From Synechococcus sp. MVIR-18-1 (lineage in GTDB: Bacteria; Cyanobacteriota; Cyanobacteriia; PCC-6307; Cyanobiaceae): DNA of 64,000 nucleotides. Where the stretch lies: the NCBI RefSeq assembly GCF_014279835.1, contig NZ_CP047942.1, positions 2,046,001-2,110,000 of the forward strand, read 5' to 3'. Position numbers and translations under genes: made by a program. This document shows, piece by piece, positions 5,910-14,778 of the stretch; within the stretch, counting starts at the first letter, position 1, and each line of letters begins with the position of its first letter. The notes beneath the pieces are model-generated. The model had not been told where the DNA came from. It did not search any database and saw only the letters and a list, made by a program, of their open reading frames with translations.

Positions 5910-8900
5910 TTGGTCCATATCAATCAGGTCGGACTGACCCACTTCAAGTCCTTCGGTGGGGCGATGACCATCCCCCTCGAGACCGGTTTCACTGTCGTGA
6001 CCGGTCCCAATGGGTCTGGAAAGAGCAATATTCTCGACGGCGTCTTGTTTTGCCTAGGCCTGGCCAATAGCCGTGGGATGCGTGCTGATCGCTTACCCGA
6101 TCTGGTCAACAGCGGCATGCTCAAAGCTGGAAAATCAGCTGAGACCACCGTTAGCGTGCGTTTTGATCTGAGCGACTGGCAGCCAGATGCAGCAGAGGAG
6201 GGGATTGAACCCCCTGAGGACGGTCCCTGGATTCAGGCTGATGCCAATGAATGGACGGTGACTCGCAAGCTGCGCGTGATGCCTGGAGGCTCGTACAGCA
6301 GCACATACAGCTCAGACGGGGAGCCGTGCAACCTGCAGCAGCTGCAAACCCAGCTGCGCCGATTACGCATCGATCCGGAAGGCAGCAATGTCGTGATGCA
6401 AGGCGACGTGACTCGGATTGTCTCGATGAGCAATCGGGATCGCCGCGGCCTGATTGACGAGCTGGCGGGTGTGGCACTCTTCGACACCCGAATCGAACAA
6501 AGCCGCCGCAAGCTCGACGATGTGCAAGAGCGGCAAGATCGCTGCCGCATCGTTGAACAAGAACTACTCGCCGCGCGCCAACGTCTTGAAAAGGACTGCG
6601 CGAAAGCACGGGCCTATCAGGACCTACGTGATCAAGTGCAGCGTGGCAGGCAGCAAGAGCTGGTGCTGGCCTTCGAAGCAGCGGAAGCGGAGCTGAAGCA
6701 GCTCAAAGCCCGCCAACAACACCTCAGCGAAAAGGAGATCCGCGACAGCGCGACGATCACCGAGAAGGAAGCAACCCTGTCTGCAGAAGCAGCACGCCTG
6801 CAAACCCTTCAGGAGAGCGTCAAAGCTCTAGGCGAAGACCAACTGCTCAGCGTTCAGGCTGAATTGGCCGGCCTCGATCCCCAGAATCGCGCGCTCGAAC
6901 GTCAAGCCACGCAACATCAGCAAGAAGGAGAACGCTTACAAGGGCTGCGCCACAACCTCACCTCCCGCCGTCACCAACTTCAAGCAGATAGCGAAGGCCT
7001 TAAGCAAGCCAACAACCCAGAGGTGCTCCAGGCCGCCGAGCAAGCCTGCCGCGACGCCGAAGCTGCCGTTGAAATCTCGCGCAGGCGCCTCGGCGATGTC
7101 GCGGGACGATCTGGAGCCTGGCTCGATGAGCAACGCCAACGGGCAGCACGCCGCTCAGACCTGCAGACCACGCTCACGCCTCTTCAGGAGGAGCAACAGC
7201 AATTACAAGAGCGTTTGCGTCAGGACGAAGCCCGTCAATCCGAGCTGCAGCTGGAACGGGACGAAGCCGGTGCCGAAGACCGTGAAGTCCAAGACCAGCT
7301 GGAACAACTGGAGCAGGAGTGGCAATCGCTGCTGGAAAGCCTTCGAAGCGGCAAAGAACAGCTGCAAGAACGCGCTGAAGCCGTTGCGATTCAACAACGC
7401 ACCCGCACCAGGCTTGAAGAGGAGCAGACCCGCCTGGAACGGGAAATCGCCCGTTTAGAGAGTCGACGCGAGGCCTTGCAGGAAACACGCGGCACGGGAG
7501 CCTTACGCCTCTTGCTGGAGGCGGGACTGGATGGCATCCATGGAGCGGTCGCCCAACTTGGCGAAGTAGAAGATCGTCATCGTTTAGCCCTAGAGGTCGC
7601 GGCCGGCGCACGCATGGCCCAAGTGGTCGTTGACGACGACAGGATTGCGGCCCGTGCCATTGACCTACTGAAAAGCAGGCGCGCAGGCCGTTTAACGTTT
7701 CTACCCCTCAACAAAATTCGCTCGCAGGCCGCAGGTGGTGGCGCGGCGATGGCCCGTGGCCGCCGACCGGAGGGAGGCATTGGCACCGGCCTCATTGGTC
7801 GCGCAGTGGAATTGATCCGCTACGAGCCGATCTACAGCGACGTGTTCGGGTATGTCTTTGGCGACACTCAAGTGTTCAGCGACTTAGGCAGTGCTCGAGA
7901 ACAGCTCGGGCGTTTCCGTGCCGTCACCCTCGAAGGTGAACTGCTCGAAAAAAGTGGCGCGATGACGGGTGGAAGCTTCAGCCAGCGCAGCGGTGGGATG
8001 AGTTTCGGAGTGAGCAGTGATAGCGATGAGGCCGAGCCCCTCCGGCAGCGGCTGCTCGAGCTCGGCGAGACCCTGGTCGCCTGCAGACGCGAAGAAAGCC
8101 GACTACTCCAATCTCTTGAGCACGAACGTCCACTGCTGCGTCAGCTGGAACAGAGGCAAGCGGCTCTCGATGCGGAGCGAACAGCAGCCAAGCGAGCCCA
8201 TGGACCACTGCTGGAGCGTTGCCGCCAACGCAGTGAGCGTCTCCACAGCCTTCAAGCCAACCGCACGGAACAGGAACAGCGGCTCCAAGTTCTCAAAACC
8301 ACCATCACCCCTCTACTGGAAGAACTCGAAAGAATCTCCACAGAGGAACGAAAAGTTCAAGCCGAGGCCGATGCCGGGAATTGGCAACAACTCCAGACTG
8401 AACTCGAACAGTCGGACACCGCCTTAGAGCAGGCCCGCCGCCATCGTGATGATCGCCTTCAGCATCAGCGTGAACGCGAGCTGGCGCAGACCCGAATCGG
8501 TGACCAACAACAGGCCATCGAAGAGGAAGAAAACACCCTCCAATTAGCCGTCACAGCACTCGCCGAAGCGCATCAAAGCTGGCGTAACGAACAAAAGGAG
8601 CTGCAAGAACGTCGCCAGACGTTGGAAAGCCAGCAACAAATCCTCCAAACCAAATTTGGGGAAGAGCGTCGCGCTCGGGATGCAGCAGAGGCTTCAGTGG
8701 CCGAGCTGCGACAGAACCTCCAGCAAGCCCGCTGGGAACTTGAACGCTTGCAGGAAGAGCGTCAAGCGATTCAAGAGCAACTGCGCAGCGGTGGAATCCG
8801 CCTAGAGGAACTCAAGCCAACACTGCCCAACCCCCTTCCAGAGATCCCAGAGGAGATCCGCAATGCCGGCCTTGCGGCACTGCAGGAACAGCTGCAGCAA

Positions 8901-9515
8901 CTTCTGAAACGAATGGAAGCTCTTGAACCGGTCAACATGCTGGCCCTCGAAGAACTAACAGCACTGGAAGAAAGACTTGGTGACCTAGGAGAACGCCTGG
9001 ATGTGCTCAGCCAGGAGCGCGAGGAACTGCTCCTGAGGATTGAAACGGTGGCCACACTCAGGCAAGAGGCATTTATGGAAGCCTTTGAAGCCGTGGATGG
9101 GCATTTCTCAGAGATCTTTGCAAGCCTGTCCGAGGGCGACGGCAAGCTGCAACTCGACAATCCGGATGACCCCCTCGAGGGAGGGCTCACCCTGGTCGCT
9201 CACCCGAAAGGGAAGGCCGTGCGCCGCCTGGCGGCGATGTCTGGTGGGGAAAAGTCACTGACAGCACTCAGTTTTCTGTTTGCTCTTCAGCGCTTCCGCC
9301 CCTCACCGTTTTATGCCCTCGACGAGGTGGACAGCTTCCTCGATGGCGTGAATGTGGAGCGGCTTGCGGCGTTGATTGCTCGTCAAGCCGAACAAGCCCA
9401 GTTCCTTGTCGTGAGCCACAGGCGACCGATGATTGGCGCCTCACATCGCACCATTGGTGTCACCCAAGCGCGTGGCGCTCATACCCAAGTAGTGGGATTA
9501 CCCGATGCAGCCTGA
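5910..9515 (+). CDS. smc: Chromosome segregation protein SMC
   Basis: The 1201-aa protein has the full SMC layout. An N-terminal ATPase half carries the Walker A GPNGSGKSN at about residues 32-40. A first coiled coil rich in Gln/Glu/Arg leads to a hinge around 520-690, followed by the second coiled coil. The C-terminal half has the signature MSGGEKSLTALSF and the Walker B FYALDEVDSFLD. SMC dimers with ScpA/ScpB compact and segregate chromosomes; no scp genes are in the window. Translation appears to start at TTG (5910), giving MVHINQVGLTHFKSF, which fits the conserved SMC beginning. The coiled-coil region generates many antisense shadow frames. Confidence 0.97.
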   Translation: MVHINQVGLTHFKSFGGAMTIPLETGFTVVTGPNGSGKSNILDGVLFCLGLANSRGMRADRLPDLVNSGMLKAGKSAETTVSVRFDLSDWQPDAAEEGIEPPEDGPWIQADANEWTVTRKLRVMPGGSYSSTYSSDGEPCNLQQLQTQLRRLRIDPEGSNVVMQGDVTRIVSMSNRDRRGLIDELAGVALFDTRIEQSRRKLDDVQERQDRCRIVEQELLAARQRLEKDCAKARAYQDLRDQVQRGRQQELVLAFEAAEAELKQLKARQQHLSEKEIRDSATITEKEATLSAEAARLQTLQESVKALGEDQLLSVQAELAGLDPQNRALERQATQHQQEGERLQGLRHNLTSRRHQLQADSEGLKQANNPEVLQAAEQACRDAEAAVEISRRRLGDVAGRSGAWLDEQRQRAARRSDLQTTLTPLQEEQQQLQERLRQDEARQSELQLERDEAGAEDREVQDQLEQLEQEWQSLLESLRSGKEQLQERAEAVAIQQRTRTRLEEEQTRLEREIARLESRREALQETRGTGALRLLLEAGLDGIHGAVAQLGEVEDRHRLALEVAAGARMAQVVVDDDRIAARAIDLLKSRRAGRLTFLPLNKIRSQAAGGGAAMARGRRPEGGIGTGLIGRAVELIRYEPIYSDVFGYVFGDTQVFSDLGSAREQLGRFRAVTLEGELLEKSGAMTGGSFSQRSGGMSFGVSSDSDEAEPLRQRLLELGETLVACRREESRLLQSLEHERPLLRQLEQRQAALDAERTAAKRAHGPLLERCRQRSERLHSLQANRTEQEQRLQVLKTTITPLLEELERISTEERKVQAEADAGNWQQLQTELEQSDTALEQARRHRDDRLQHQRERELAQTRIGDQQQAIEEEENTLQLAVTALAEAHQSWRNEQKELQERRQTLESQQQILQTKFGEERRARDAAEASVAELRQNLQQARWELERLQEERQAIQEQLRSGGIRLEELKPTLPNPLPEIPEEIRNAGLAALQEQLQQLLKRMEALEPVNMLALEELTALEERLGDLGERLDVLSQEREELLLRIETVATLRQEAFMEAFEAVDGHFSEIFASLSEGDGKLQLDNPDDPLEGGLTLVAHPKGKAVRRLAAMSGGEKSLTALSFLFALQRFRPSPFYALDEVDSFLDGVNVERLAALIARQAEQAQFLVVSHRRPMIGASHRTIGVTQARGAHTQVVGLPDAA

Positions 9516-9575
9516 ACAACGGGCTCCCTGGCCTTGCGTCAAAATGAGTCGAATTGCTTCGGCTGAGGCCTGCGT

Positions 9576-10796
9576 TTGAGCTCGTCCCCGTCCCCCAACG
9601 ACCCACTGGCAACCGTCCCCAGCGACAGGCTGTGGCTTCGCTCGGAATTAATGGGGACCCAAGTGATCACCCGCGACTCCGGCAGACGCCTGGGTGTTGT
9701 TGGGGAAGTGGTTGTCGATATCGACCGACGCGAAGTGGTGGCCCTCGGCTTGAGAGATAACCCGCTCACCCGTTTCTTGCCGGGACTCCCCCGTTGGATG
9801 CCCCTTGATCGCATTCGCCAGGTGGGCGATGTGATCCTTGTTGATTCCGCAGACTCGCTCAGCGAGGGCTTTTCCCCAGACCGATACAGCCGGGTGATCA
9901 ACTGCCAAGTGATTACGGAATCCGGGCAAACACTCGGCCGCGTGTTGGGTTTTTCCTTCGACATCGAGACGGGCGAACTCACCACACTTGTGATGGGAGC
10001 TGTTGGCGTCCCCCTCCTGGGAGAAGGCGTACTGAGCACCTGGGAAATCCCTGTCGATGAAATCGTTAGCAGTGGAGCCGACCGAATCATTGTTTACGAG
10101 GGCGCCGAAGACAAACTCAAACAACTGAGCAGCGGCGTTCTGGAAAAACTGGGAGTCGGAGGACCGAGCTGGGAGGAGCAGGAACGGGAGCGTTACAGGG
10201 TGAACATCGTCCCTGTCGAAAACCAGCTCAGTTCAGGGCAAGCGGTGGAAGAGGCACCCAGGATGCTGGAGGCTTCCGATTCACAACGCTTCGAAACGGA
10301 ACGGGAACTTGAGTACGTCGAACTCGAAGATCGCCGTAGTGACAACACGCGTGAGCGTCGCTATCTCGATGAAGCGCCGATGCAGGAGCGAAACAACTCC
10401 TATCGAGAGCCGTACCGCGAACCCGAGAGATACAACGAGCCCCAGCGATTCAACGAGCGACAGCCGTTTGATGAAAGGCAACCGTTCGATGAAAATCAGG
10501 CATTTGATGAAAGACAGCCGCTGAATGAGCCTTACCGCGAAGCCAGCAGGTTCCCTGAACCGGAGCCAGAGCGTTTTCGCGAACCCGAGCCGTTTCAGCG
10601 CGAAGACCGCTACCAAGAGCCCCAGCGCACATCAGCGCAATATCAGGAACGGGATGCAGCTCCTCGCATCGAGCAGCGTCCAAGACCGGCTTCACGTCGT
10701 CCGATCGAACGCCCCGGCGAACCACTGGATGTCGAACCCATCGAACGTCGCTCTCCCCAAGATCAGGACAGCCAACCGCTTGATGATCCCTGGTAA
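9576..10796 (+). CDS. PRC-barrel domain protein with a long charged repeat tail
   Basis: Residues about 20-95 and 105-190 form two PRC-barrel-like domains (GxVxxxxxDxxxxxVxxL patterns with a second copy starting VITESGQTLGRV). The remaining half, to residue 406, is a low-complexity tail dominated by Arg, Glu, Pro, Gln and aromatic residues. It includes a tandem run of five- to six-residue units of the type QPFDER between about 290 and 320. Cyanobacterial PRC-barrel proteins of this kind are often called photosystem-reaction-centre-subunit-like, but their role is not settled. The start codon appears to be TTG. The tail looks disordered and could mediate condensate-like or membrane-surface contacts; that is inference. 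Confidence 0.8.
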   Translation: MSSSPSPNDPLATVPSDRLWLRSELMGTQVITRDSGRRLGVVGEVVVDIDRREVVALGLRDNPLTRFLPGLPRWMPLDRIRQVGDVILVDSADSLSEGFSPDRYSRVINCQVITESGQTLGRVLGFSFDIETGELTTLVMGAVGVPLLGEGVLSTWEIPVDEIVSSGADRIIVYEGAEDKLKQLSSGVLEKLGVGGPSWEEQERERYRVNIVPVENQLSSGQAVEEAPRMLEASDSQRFETERELEYVELEDRRSDNTRERRYLDEAPMQERNNSYREPYREPERYNEPQRFNERQPFDERQPFDENQAFDERQPLNEPYREASRFPEPEPERFREPEPFQREDRYQEPQRTSAQYQERDAAPRIEQRPRPASRRPIERPGEPLDVEPIERRSPQDQDSQPLDDPW

Positions 10797-10810
10797 AACC
10801 AGGGATCATC
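10782..10810. terminator. Perfect 13-bp hairpin between convergent genes
   Basis: GATGATCCCTGGT at 10782-10794 and ACCAGGGATCATC at 10798-10810 are exact inverse complements with a 3-nt loop. The TAA stop of the PRC-barrel gene starts at the end of the first arm and runs into the loop. There is no T-tract on either strand, so it is a non-classical bidirectional terminator or an mRNA-stabilising end. Confidence 0.65.
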
Positions 10811-10816
10811 CTCTCC

Positions 10817-11245
10817 TCAGCTCAATGAATCGCTTTTTTTGAACTCGAGTGAAGCGCTGTTCGTGCAGTAGCGCTGCCCCGTGGGTGCAGGTCCATCGTT
10901 GAACACATGCCCTAAGTGGGCATCACAACGCGAGCAGAGAATCTCGGTTCGAACCATCCCATGACTTCGATCCTCATGGGTGCGAATCGCACCCTCGGTC
11001 ACACCATTCCAGAAGCTTGGCCAGCCCGTACCAGACTCAAATTTTGTGCTGGAACTAAATAGGGGCGCATCGCAACAGACGCAGTGATACATGCCGTCTT
11101 CCTTGTGATTCCAATAGGCACCAGTGAACGCAGCTTCAGTACCGCCCTGACGCGCCACTTGAAACTGGCTTGGGCTGAGTTTCTCTTTCCATTCCTCAGG
11201 AGTGCGTTCCACCCGATCTCCACCTGCGATTGGCGCACTCGTCAT
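10817..11245 (-). CDS. msrB: Peptide methionine (R)-S-oxide reductase MsrB
   Basis: The protein of 142 aa reduces methionine-R-sulfoxide in proteins with a thioredoxin partner. It shows the two zinc knuckles CVCC and CSRC, the GTGWPSFW segment, the [10 protein letters not shown] stretch and the catalytic [11 protein letters not shown]. All residues expected for a selenium-independent MsrB are present, with Cys as the catalytic residue. The length is normal for the family. It converges with the PRC-barrel gene, with a strong hairpin between them, and is followed on the same strand by the LpxB-like gene upstream of it. Repair of oxidised methionine fits a photosynthetic cell. Confidence 0.96.
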   Translation of the reverse strand: MTSAPIAGGDRVERTPEEWKEKLSPSQFQVARQGGTEAAFTGAYWNHKEDGMYHCVCCDAPLFSSSTKFESGTGWPSFWNGVTEGAIRTHEDRSHGMVRTEILCSRCDAHLGHVFNDGPAPTGQRYCTNSASLEFKKSDSLS

Positions 11246-11272
11246 GACTGAACTTTTTAACTGGCGCGGACA

Positions 11273-12559
11273 CTAGTCGGAAAGAGCCAAAGGCAAGAGT
11301 CCCTGAACCTCCTCAGCAAGGGCTCTAACGGCACCAGGTTCGCCGCGAAGGCCCCGCAAGTCATCGCGTTGACCCTGCAGCCTGTCCGGGGTTGCAAGCC
11401 AGGACTCGGCCTCTAGGGCGATTTGCTCAGGCGTGATCGGACCCACACGTTCAGGAACCACCATGCGACCTGCGCTGATGTTCGGCCAAGCCATCAATCC
11501 GTGGTTGCGGAGACGCCAGGCGCTGAGCAACAAACCGATCAGACGCCGCAGTCCAGGCAAACGGGCCAGGAGCCCGAGCCAACCATCCCAAGCCTGCATC
11601 ACTCCCAAATGCTGGGTGGGCACCAACACGATCATGGGCACACCAAGAGCACCGAGTTCAGCCGTGTTGGCTCCCACCGTGGTGAGCGCAAGCTGGCACT
11701 GGCTCAGGGCTCCGTGGGCTGGAGGGTTTTCCTGCAAGTGAATCTCCGTGCCATGGCGCGTAATGATCCGCCGCAATCCCTCGCCCGATCGAGCCGGTTC
11801 AATCGAAGCAATATCGGTGTCATACCAAGCAGCGATGGGATTCGAGCGACTGGCGTAACGCTCCAAGTCTTCGACGGTGGTGGTGGGTGCCACCGGCAAT
11901 AAAAAGCGGCAGCCAGGGCGTTGAGCCGCCAAACGATCGGCGGTTTCAAGTAAAAACGGAACACCCACACTGAGTTTGGCCGGTTTCGAACCAGGCAACA
12001 AAGCCACCCACTCACCCGATGGGAGTGGGGCCTCTTCTCTTGCATGGCTGGAAAGATCCGCCATCAAGTCGCCCACCACACGGCAGCGGCTGCGAAAGCG
12101 TCTGGGCAGCTGATCCCGCACCGCTGGTGCCATGGCGGCGATTCGATCGTTCCAACGCGGCCAACGCGCCACCCATTCGGCGTAGGTGATGTGGCGATAG
12201 CCCAGCCGAGCTGATAGCAGCACACTCCAAAATTGATCCCCACCTAAAAAAACCACCACACCTCGGTCTGGCCATACCCCAAACCGAGAAGGCCTGAACA
12301 ACAACAACCAAAATTGCCGGGCCAGCGTGATGCGATCAAACAAACCCCAACGGGAGGCTGCGGTGGCTTCTGTTCCGGTGGCATTGGGACAGGGGACCAA
12401 AACGAGCCGCAGGCTCAATAACGATCCAGGAGCCCTGGGCCGCATCAGTAGGCGGCGATGCAGCTGCTCTGCCAGGGGGCGAACCCAGGTCGTGAGTTCA
12501 CCGGGGCCGTTGGAGACAAACACAACAGCCAGGGTTTGGTCCTTGGTGTGTGACGTCAC
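11273..12559 (-). CDS. LpxB-related glycosyltransferase-like protein
   Basis: The 428-aa protein begins with a nucleotide-sugar-enzyme-like VVFVSNGPGELTTWVRPLA and later has LLPGSKPAKLSVG and TTVGANTAELGALGVPMIVL. These correspond to the GPGE-like N-terminal loop and the acceptor/donor-binding loops of lipid-A-disaccharide synthase (GT-B fold). Cyanobacteria of this lineage commonly carry such an LpxB-related protein, and whether it makes classical lipid A disaccharide is not certain. A membrane-associated segment rich in Leu/Trp/Arg lies near residue 100-125. It is adjacent to a tRNA-Leu gene and transcribed in the same direction. Confidence 0.75.
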   Translation of the reverse strand: MTSHTKDQTLAVVFVSNGPGELTTWVRPLAEQLHRRLLMRPRAPGSLLSLRLVLVPCPNATGTEATAASRWGLFDRITLARQFWLLLFRPSRFGVWPDRGVVVFLGGDQFWSVLLSARLGYRHITYAEWVARWPRWNDRIAAMAPAVRDQLPRRFRSRCRVVGDLMADLSSHAREEAPLPSGEWVALLPGSKPAKLSVGVPFLLETADRLAAQRPGCRFLLPVAPTTTVEDLERYASRSNPIAAWYDTDIASIEPARSGEGLRRIITRHGTEIHLQENPPAHGALSQCQLALTTVGANTAELGALGVPMIVLVPTQHLGVMQAWDGWLGLLARLPGLRRLIGLLLSAWRLRNHGLMAWPNISAGRMVVPERVGPITPEQIALEAESWLATPDRLQGQRDDLRGLRGEPGAVRALAEEVQGLLPLALSD

Positions 12560-12588
12560 TCAGTGCCGGTGGGGCTGGGAAAGAATGA

Positions 12589-12670
12589 TGCGGATGGCGA
12601 GACTTGAACTCGCAAGGCCGAAGCCACACGCTCCTTAGACGTGCGTGTCTACCAATTCCACCACATCCGC
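12589..12670 (-). tRNA. tRNA-Leu, anticodon reads AAG
   Basis: The minus strand folds as a class II tRNA: acceptor GCGGATG pairs with CATCCGC plus discriminator A, the D-arm has the Leu-type GGAATTGGTAGAC, and the T-arm is GCGAG-TTCAAGT-CTCGC. A variable arm GGC-TTCG-GCC is present. The anticodon stem is CACGT/GCGTG with loop CTAAGGA, which puts AAG at positions 34-36. No CCA is encoded. A34 in a bacterial tRNA-Leu is unusual. Confidence 0.93.
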
Positions 12671-12770
12671 GTGGCGACGCTGCCGAGATGGCTCGTCGAT
12701 GGATGAGTATACCGAGAGGCCTAAAAGTCCCAACCGCTGATACGATCCGCGCTGGCTCGGATGCTGCGGA

Positions 12771-14114
12771 ATGCCCATCGGCAAGGTGCTGATCGCCAAC
12801 CGCGGCGAGATTGCCCTAAGAATTCTGAGAAGTTGTCGTGAACTCGGCATCAGCACGGTTGCGGTGTACAGCACCGTGGATCGCTCTGCACTGCACGTGC
12901 AGCTCGCTGATGAAGCGGTCTGCGTCGGCGAAGGCCCTAGCAACAAGAGCTACCTCAACATCCCCAACATCCTGGCGGCAGCCACCTCTCGCGGTGTGGA
13001 TGCCATTCACCCCGGCTATGGATTTTTGGCGGAAAACGACCGCTTCGCCGAGATGTGCCGCGATCACGGCATCACCTTTATCGGCCCCTCTCCCCACGCC
13101 ATCCGCTCGATGGGGGACAAATCAACGGCGAAATCCACCATGCAGGCTGTTGGCGTGCCAACGGTGCCTGGTAGCGAAGGCCTGTTACCCAACCCGGAGG
13201 CAGCTGCTGAGCTCGCTGCTGCCATGGGATATCCCGTCATGATCAAGGCCACCGCTGGAGGCGGTGGTCGTGGCATGCGGCTCGTCCCCAGTCCTGATCA
13301 GTTGGTGAAGCTGTACAAAGCGGCTCAAGGGGAAGCCGATGCAGCGTTTGGGAATCCGGGGCTGTACATGGAAAAATTCATCGACCGTCCCCGGCACGTC
13401 GAGGTGCAGATCCTCGCGGACCGGCACGGCAACGTGGTTCATCTCGGCGAACGGGACTGTTCGATCCAACGACGTCATCAGAAACTTCTCGAGGAAGCGC
13501 CAAGCCCTGCCCTCGACCCTGAGCTGCGTCGTCAGATGGGAGATGCAGCAGTGGCAGCGGCGCGAAGCATCAATTACGAGGGGGCCGGAACGGTGGAATT
13601 CCTCCTGGACAGAAACGGTGGCTTTTATTTCATGGAAATGAATACCCGCATCCAGGTCGAGCATCCCGTCACGGAAATGGTGACGGGTATCGACCTGATT
13701 GCTGAGCAGCTACGCATCGCCGGAGGCGAACCGATCAGCGTGCGCCAAGAAGACATTCAGATGAACGGTCATGCGATCGAATGCCGAATCAATGCCGAAG
13801 ATGCGCAGCACAATTTTCGGCCAGCCCCTGGACGAATCACTGGATGGTTGCCTCCTGGAGGACCTGGAGTACGGGTCGACAGCCACGTGTACACGGGCTA
13901 CGACATTCCGCCCTTCTATGACTCCCTGATTGGCAAACTGATCATCTGGGCGCCCAATCGTCCTGCTGCACTCGCACGCATGAAACGAGCTCTCAACGAG
14001 TGCGCCATCACAGGGATCCCAACAACGGTGGACTTCCATCTGCGCATGCTCGACCGCCCTGAATTCCAAAGGGGTGACGTGCACACCAAATTCGTCGAAG
14101 AGGAGATGCTTTAA
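12771..14114 (+). CDS. accC: Acetyl-CoA carboxylase, biotin carboxylase subunit
   Basis: The 447-aa ATP-grasp enzyme carboxylates biotin carried by AccB, the first step of malonyl-CoA and fatty acid synthesis. Evidence includes the N-terminal [16 protein letters not shown] motif, [10 protein letters not shown], the glycine-rich ATP loop [10 protein letters not shown], and the metal and active-site segment [15 protein letters not shown]. The length is normal for bacterial AccC and all domains are present. It stands alone; accB is not adjacent. The ATG at 12771 gives the typical [13 protein letters not shown] beginning. The next gene is convergent, after a 40-bp gap with no strong hairpin. Confidence 0.97.
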   Translation: MPIGKVLIANRGEIALRILRSCRELGISTVAVYSTVDRSALHVQLADEAVCVGEGPSNKSYLNIPNILAAATSRGVDAIHPGYGFLAENDRFAEMCRDHGITFIGPSPHAIRSMGDKSTAKSTMQAVGVPTVPGSEGLLPNPEAAAELAAAMGYPVMIKATAGGGGRGMRLVPSPDQLVKLYKAAQGEADAAFGNPGLYMEKFIDRPRHVEVQILADRHGNVVHLGERDCSIQRRHQKLLEEAPSPALDPELRRQMGDAAVAAARSINYEGAGTVEFLLDRNGGFYFMEMNTRIQVEHPVTEMVTGIDLIAEQLRIAGGEPISVRQEDIQMNGHAIECRINAEDAQHNFRPAPGRITGWLPPGGPGVRVDSHVYTGYDIPPFYDSLIGKLIIWAPNRPAALARMKRALNECAITGIPTTVDFHLRMLDRPEFQRGDVHTKFVEEEML

Positions 14115-14154
14115 GGCAGCTCACTTATGCCGGGCACTGCTTCCCCAGAGTGAT

Positions 14155-14475
14155 TTAGGCGATGGACTGGGCGCGGAGCAGCACCAGTGAGAGCAACCCC
14201 TGCTGGCCCACCAACAGTTCGCGCAGCAGGCTGAGCAGCCCAACCCAGATCACGGGAGTGACATCCACGCCCCCGATGGGAGAGACAACCCGGCGGGTCA
14301 ACCCCAAAATCGCCTCAGTGGGCCAGGCCACAAGGGGCCAGAAGCCTTTGGAAAGATCCACCTGGGGGTACCAAGTGAGCACGATGCGCGCCAGGAAGGT
14401 GAGGGTCCATGCGGCCAACAGCAAACCCAGTGCCACGTTGAGCAGCGGAAGGATGGCGATAAGCGTTGGCGTCAC
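14155..14475 (-). CDS. YggT-family membrane protein
   Basis: The 106-aa protein has two hydrophobic segments flanking the conserved LARIVLTWYPQVD motif and the P-T-E-A-I-L-GLTRRVV-PIGGVD segment, which define the YggT family. In chloroplasts and cyanobacteria relatives (CCB3/Ycf19-like) are linked to cytochrome c maturation and thylakoid organisation. The specific function here is inferred from the family. It is transcribed towards accC and away from psbX. The ATG start gives a hydrophobic N-terminus directly. Confidence 0.88.
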   Translation of the reverse strand: MTPTLIAILPLLNVALGLLLAAWTLTFLARIVLTWYPQVDLSKGFWPLVAWPTEAILGLTRRVVSPIGGVDVTPVIWVGLLSLLRELLVGQQGLLSLVLLRAQSIA

Positions 14476-14575
14476 AAAGCCCTAAGCAATGGAGCTGTCA
14501 TCGTAGAAACTTGACCCTGATCCCTAGGATCGCAGCGAATCAGGCCTCGCTGTACGCATTCGGTCCTAATCCCCT

Positions 14576-14698
14576 ATGACGCCTTCCCTCTCCAATTTTC
14601 TTACCAGCCTTGTTGCTGGTGTAGCGATCGTTGTGATCCCTGCTTCTATCGGGCTCTTTTTTCTCAGCCAAACCGACCAGGTTGATCGCAAACTTTGA
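14576..14698 (+). CDS. psbX: Photosystem II protein PsbX
   Basis: This 40-aa protein is too short for most gene finders. It starts MTPSLSNFLTSLVAG, has a single membrane helix VAIVVIPASIGLFFLSQ, and ends in a polar tail TDQVDRKL. This is the PsbX pattern: a low-molecular-mass subunit of photosystem II near cytochrome b559 that influences plastoquinone turnover. It lies 80 bp upstream of ycf66 on the same strand, a pairing often seen in marine cyanobacteria. The GC-moderate coding sequence matches its neighbours. Confidence 0.93.
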   Translation: MTPSLSNFLTSLVAGVAIVVIPASIGLFFLSQTDQVDRKL

Positions 14699-14778
14699 AG
14701 ACCCTTTCACGCTCCGTAGACTGAGCTCACTCGACCCGAGCTTCGGTTCCACGCAGGTCCTTATCAGAGAGCTTCACT

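Noticed and set aside
7174-9190. Several minus-strand frames inside smc
   Set aside because: They are shadows of coiled-coil codons; no start signals or family motifs.
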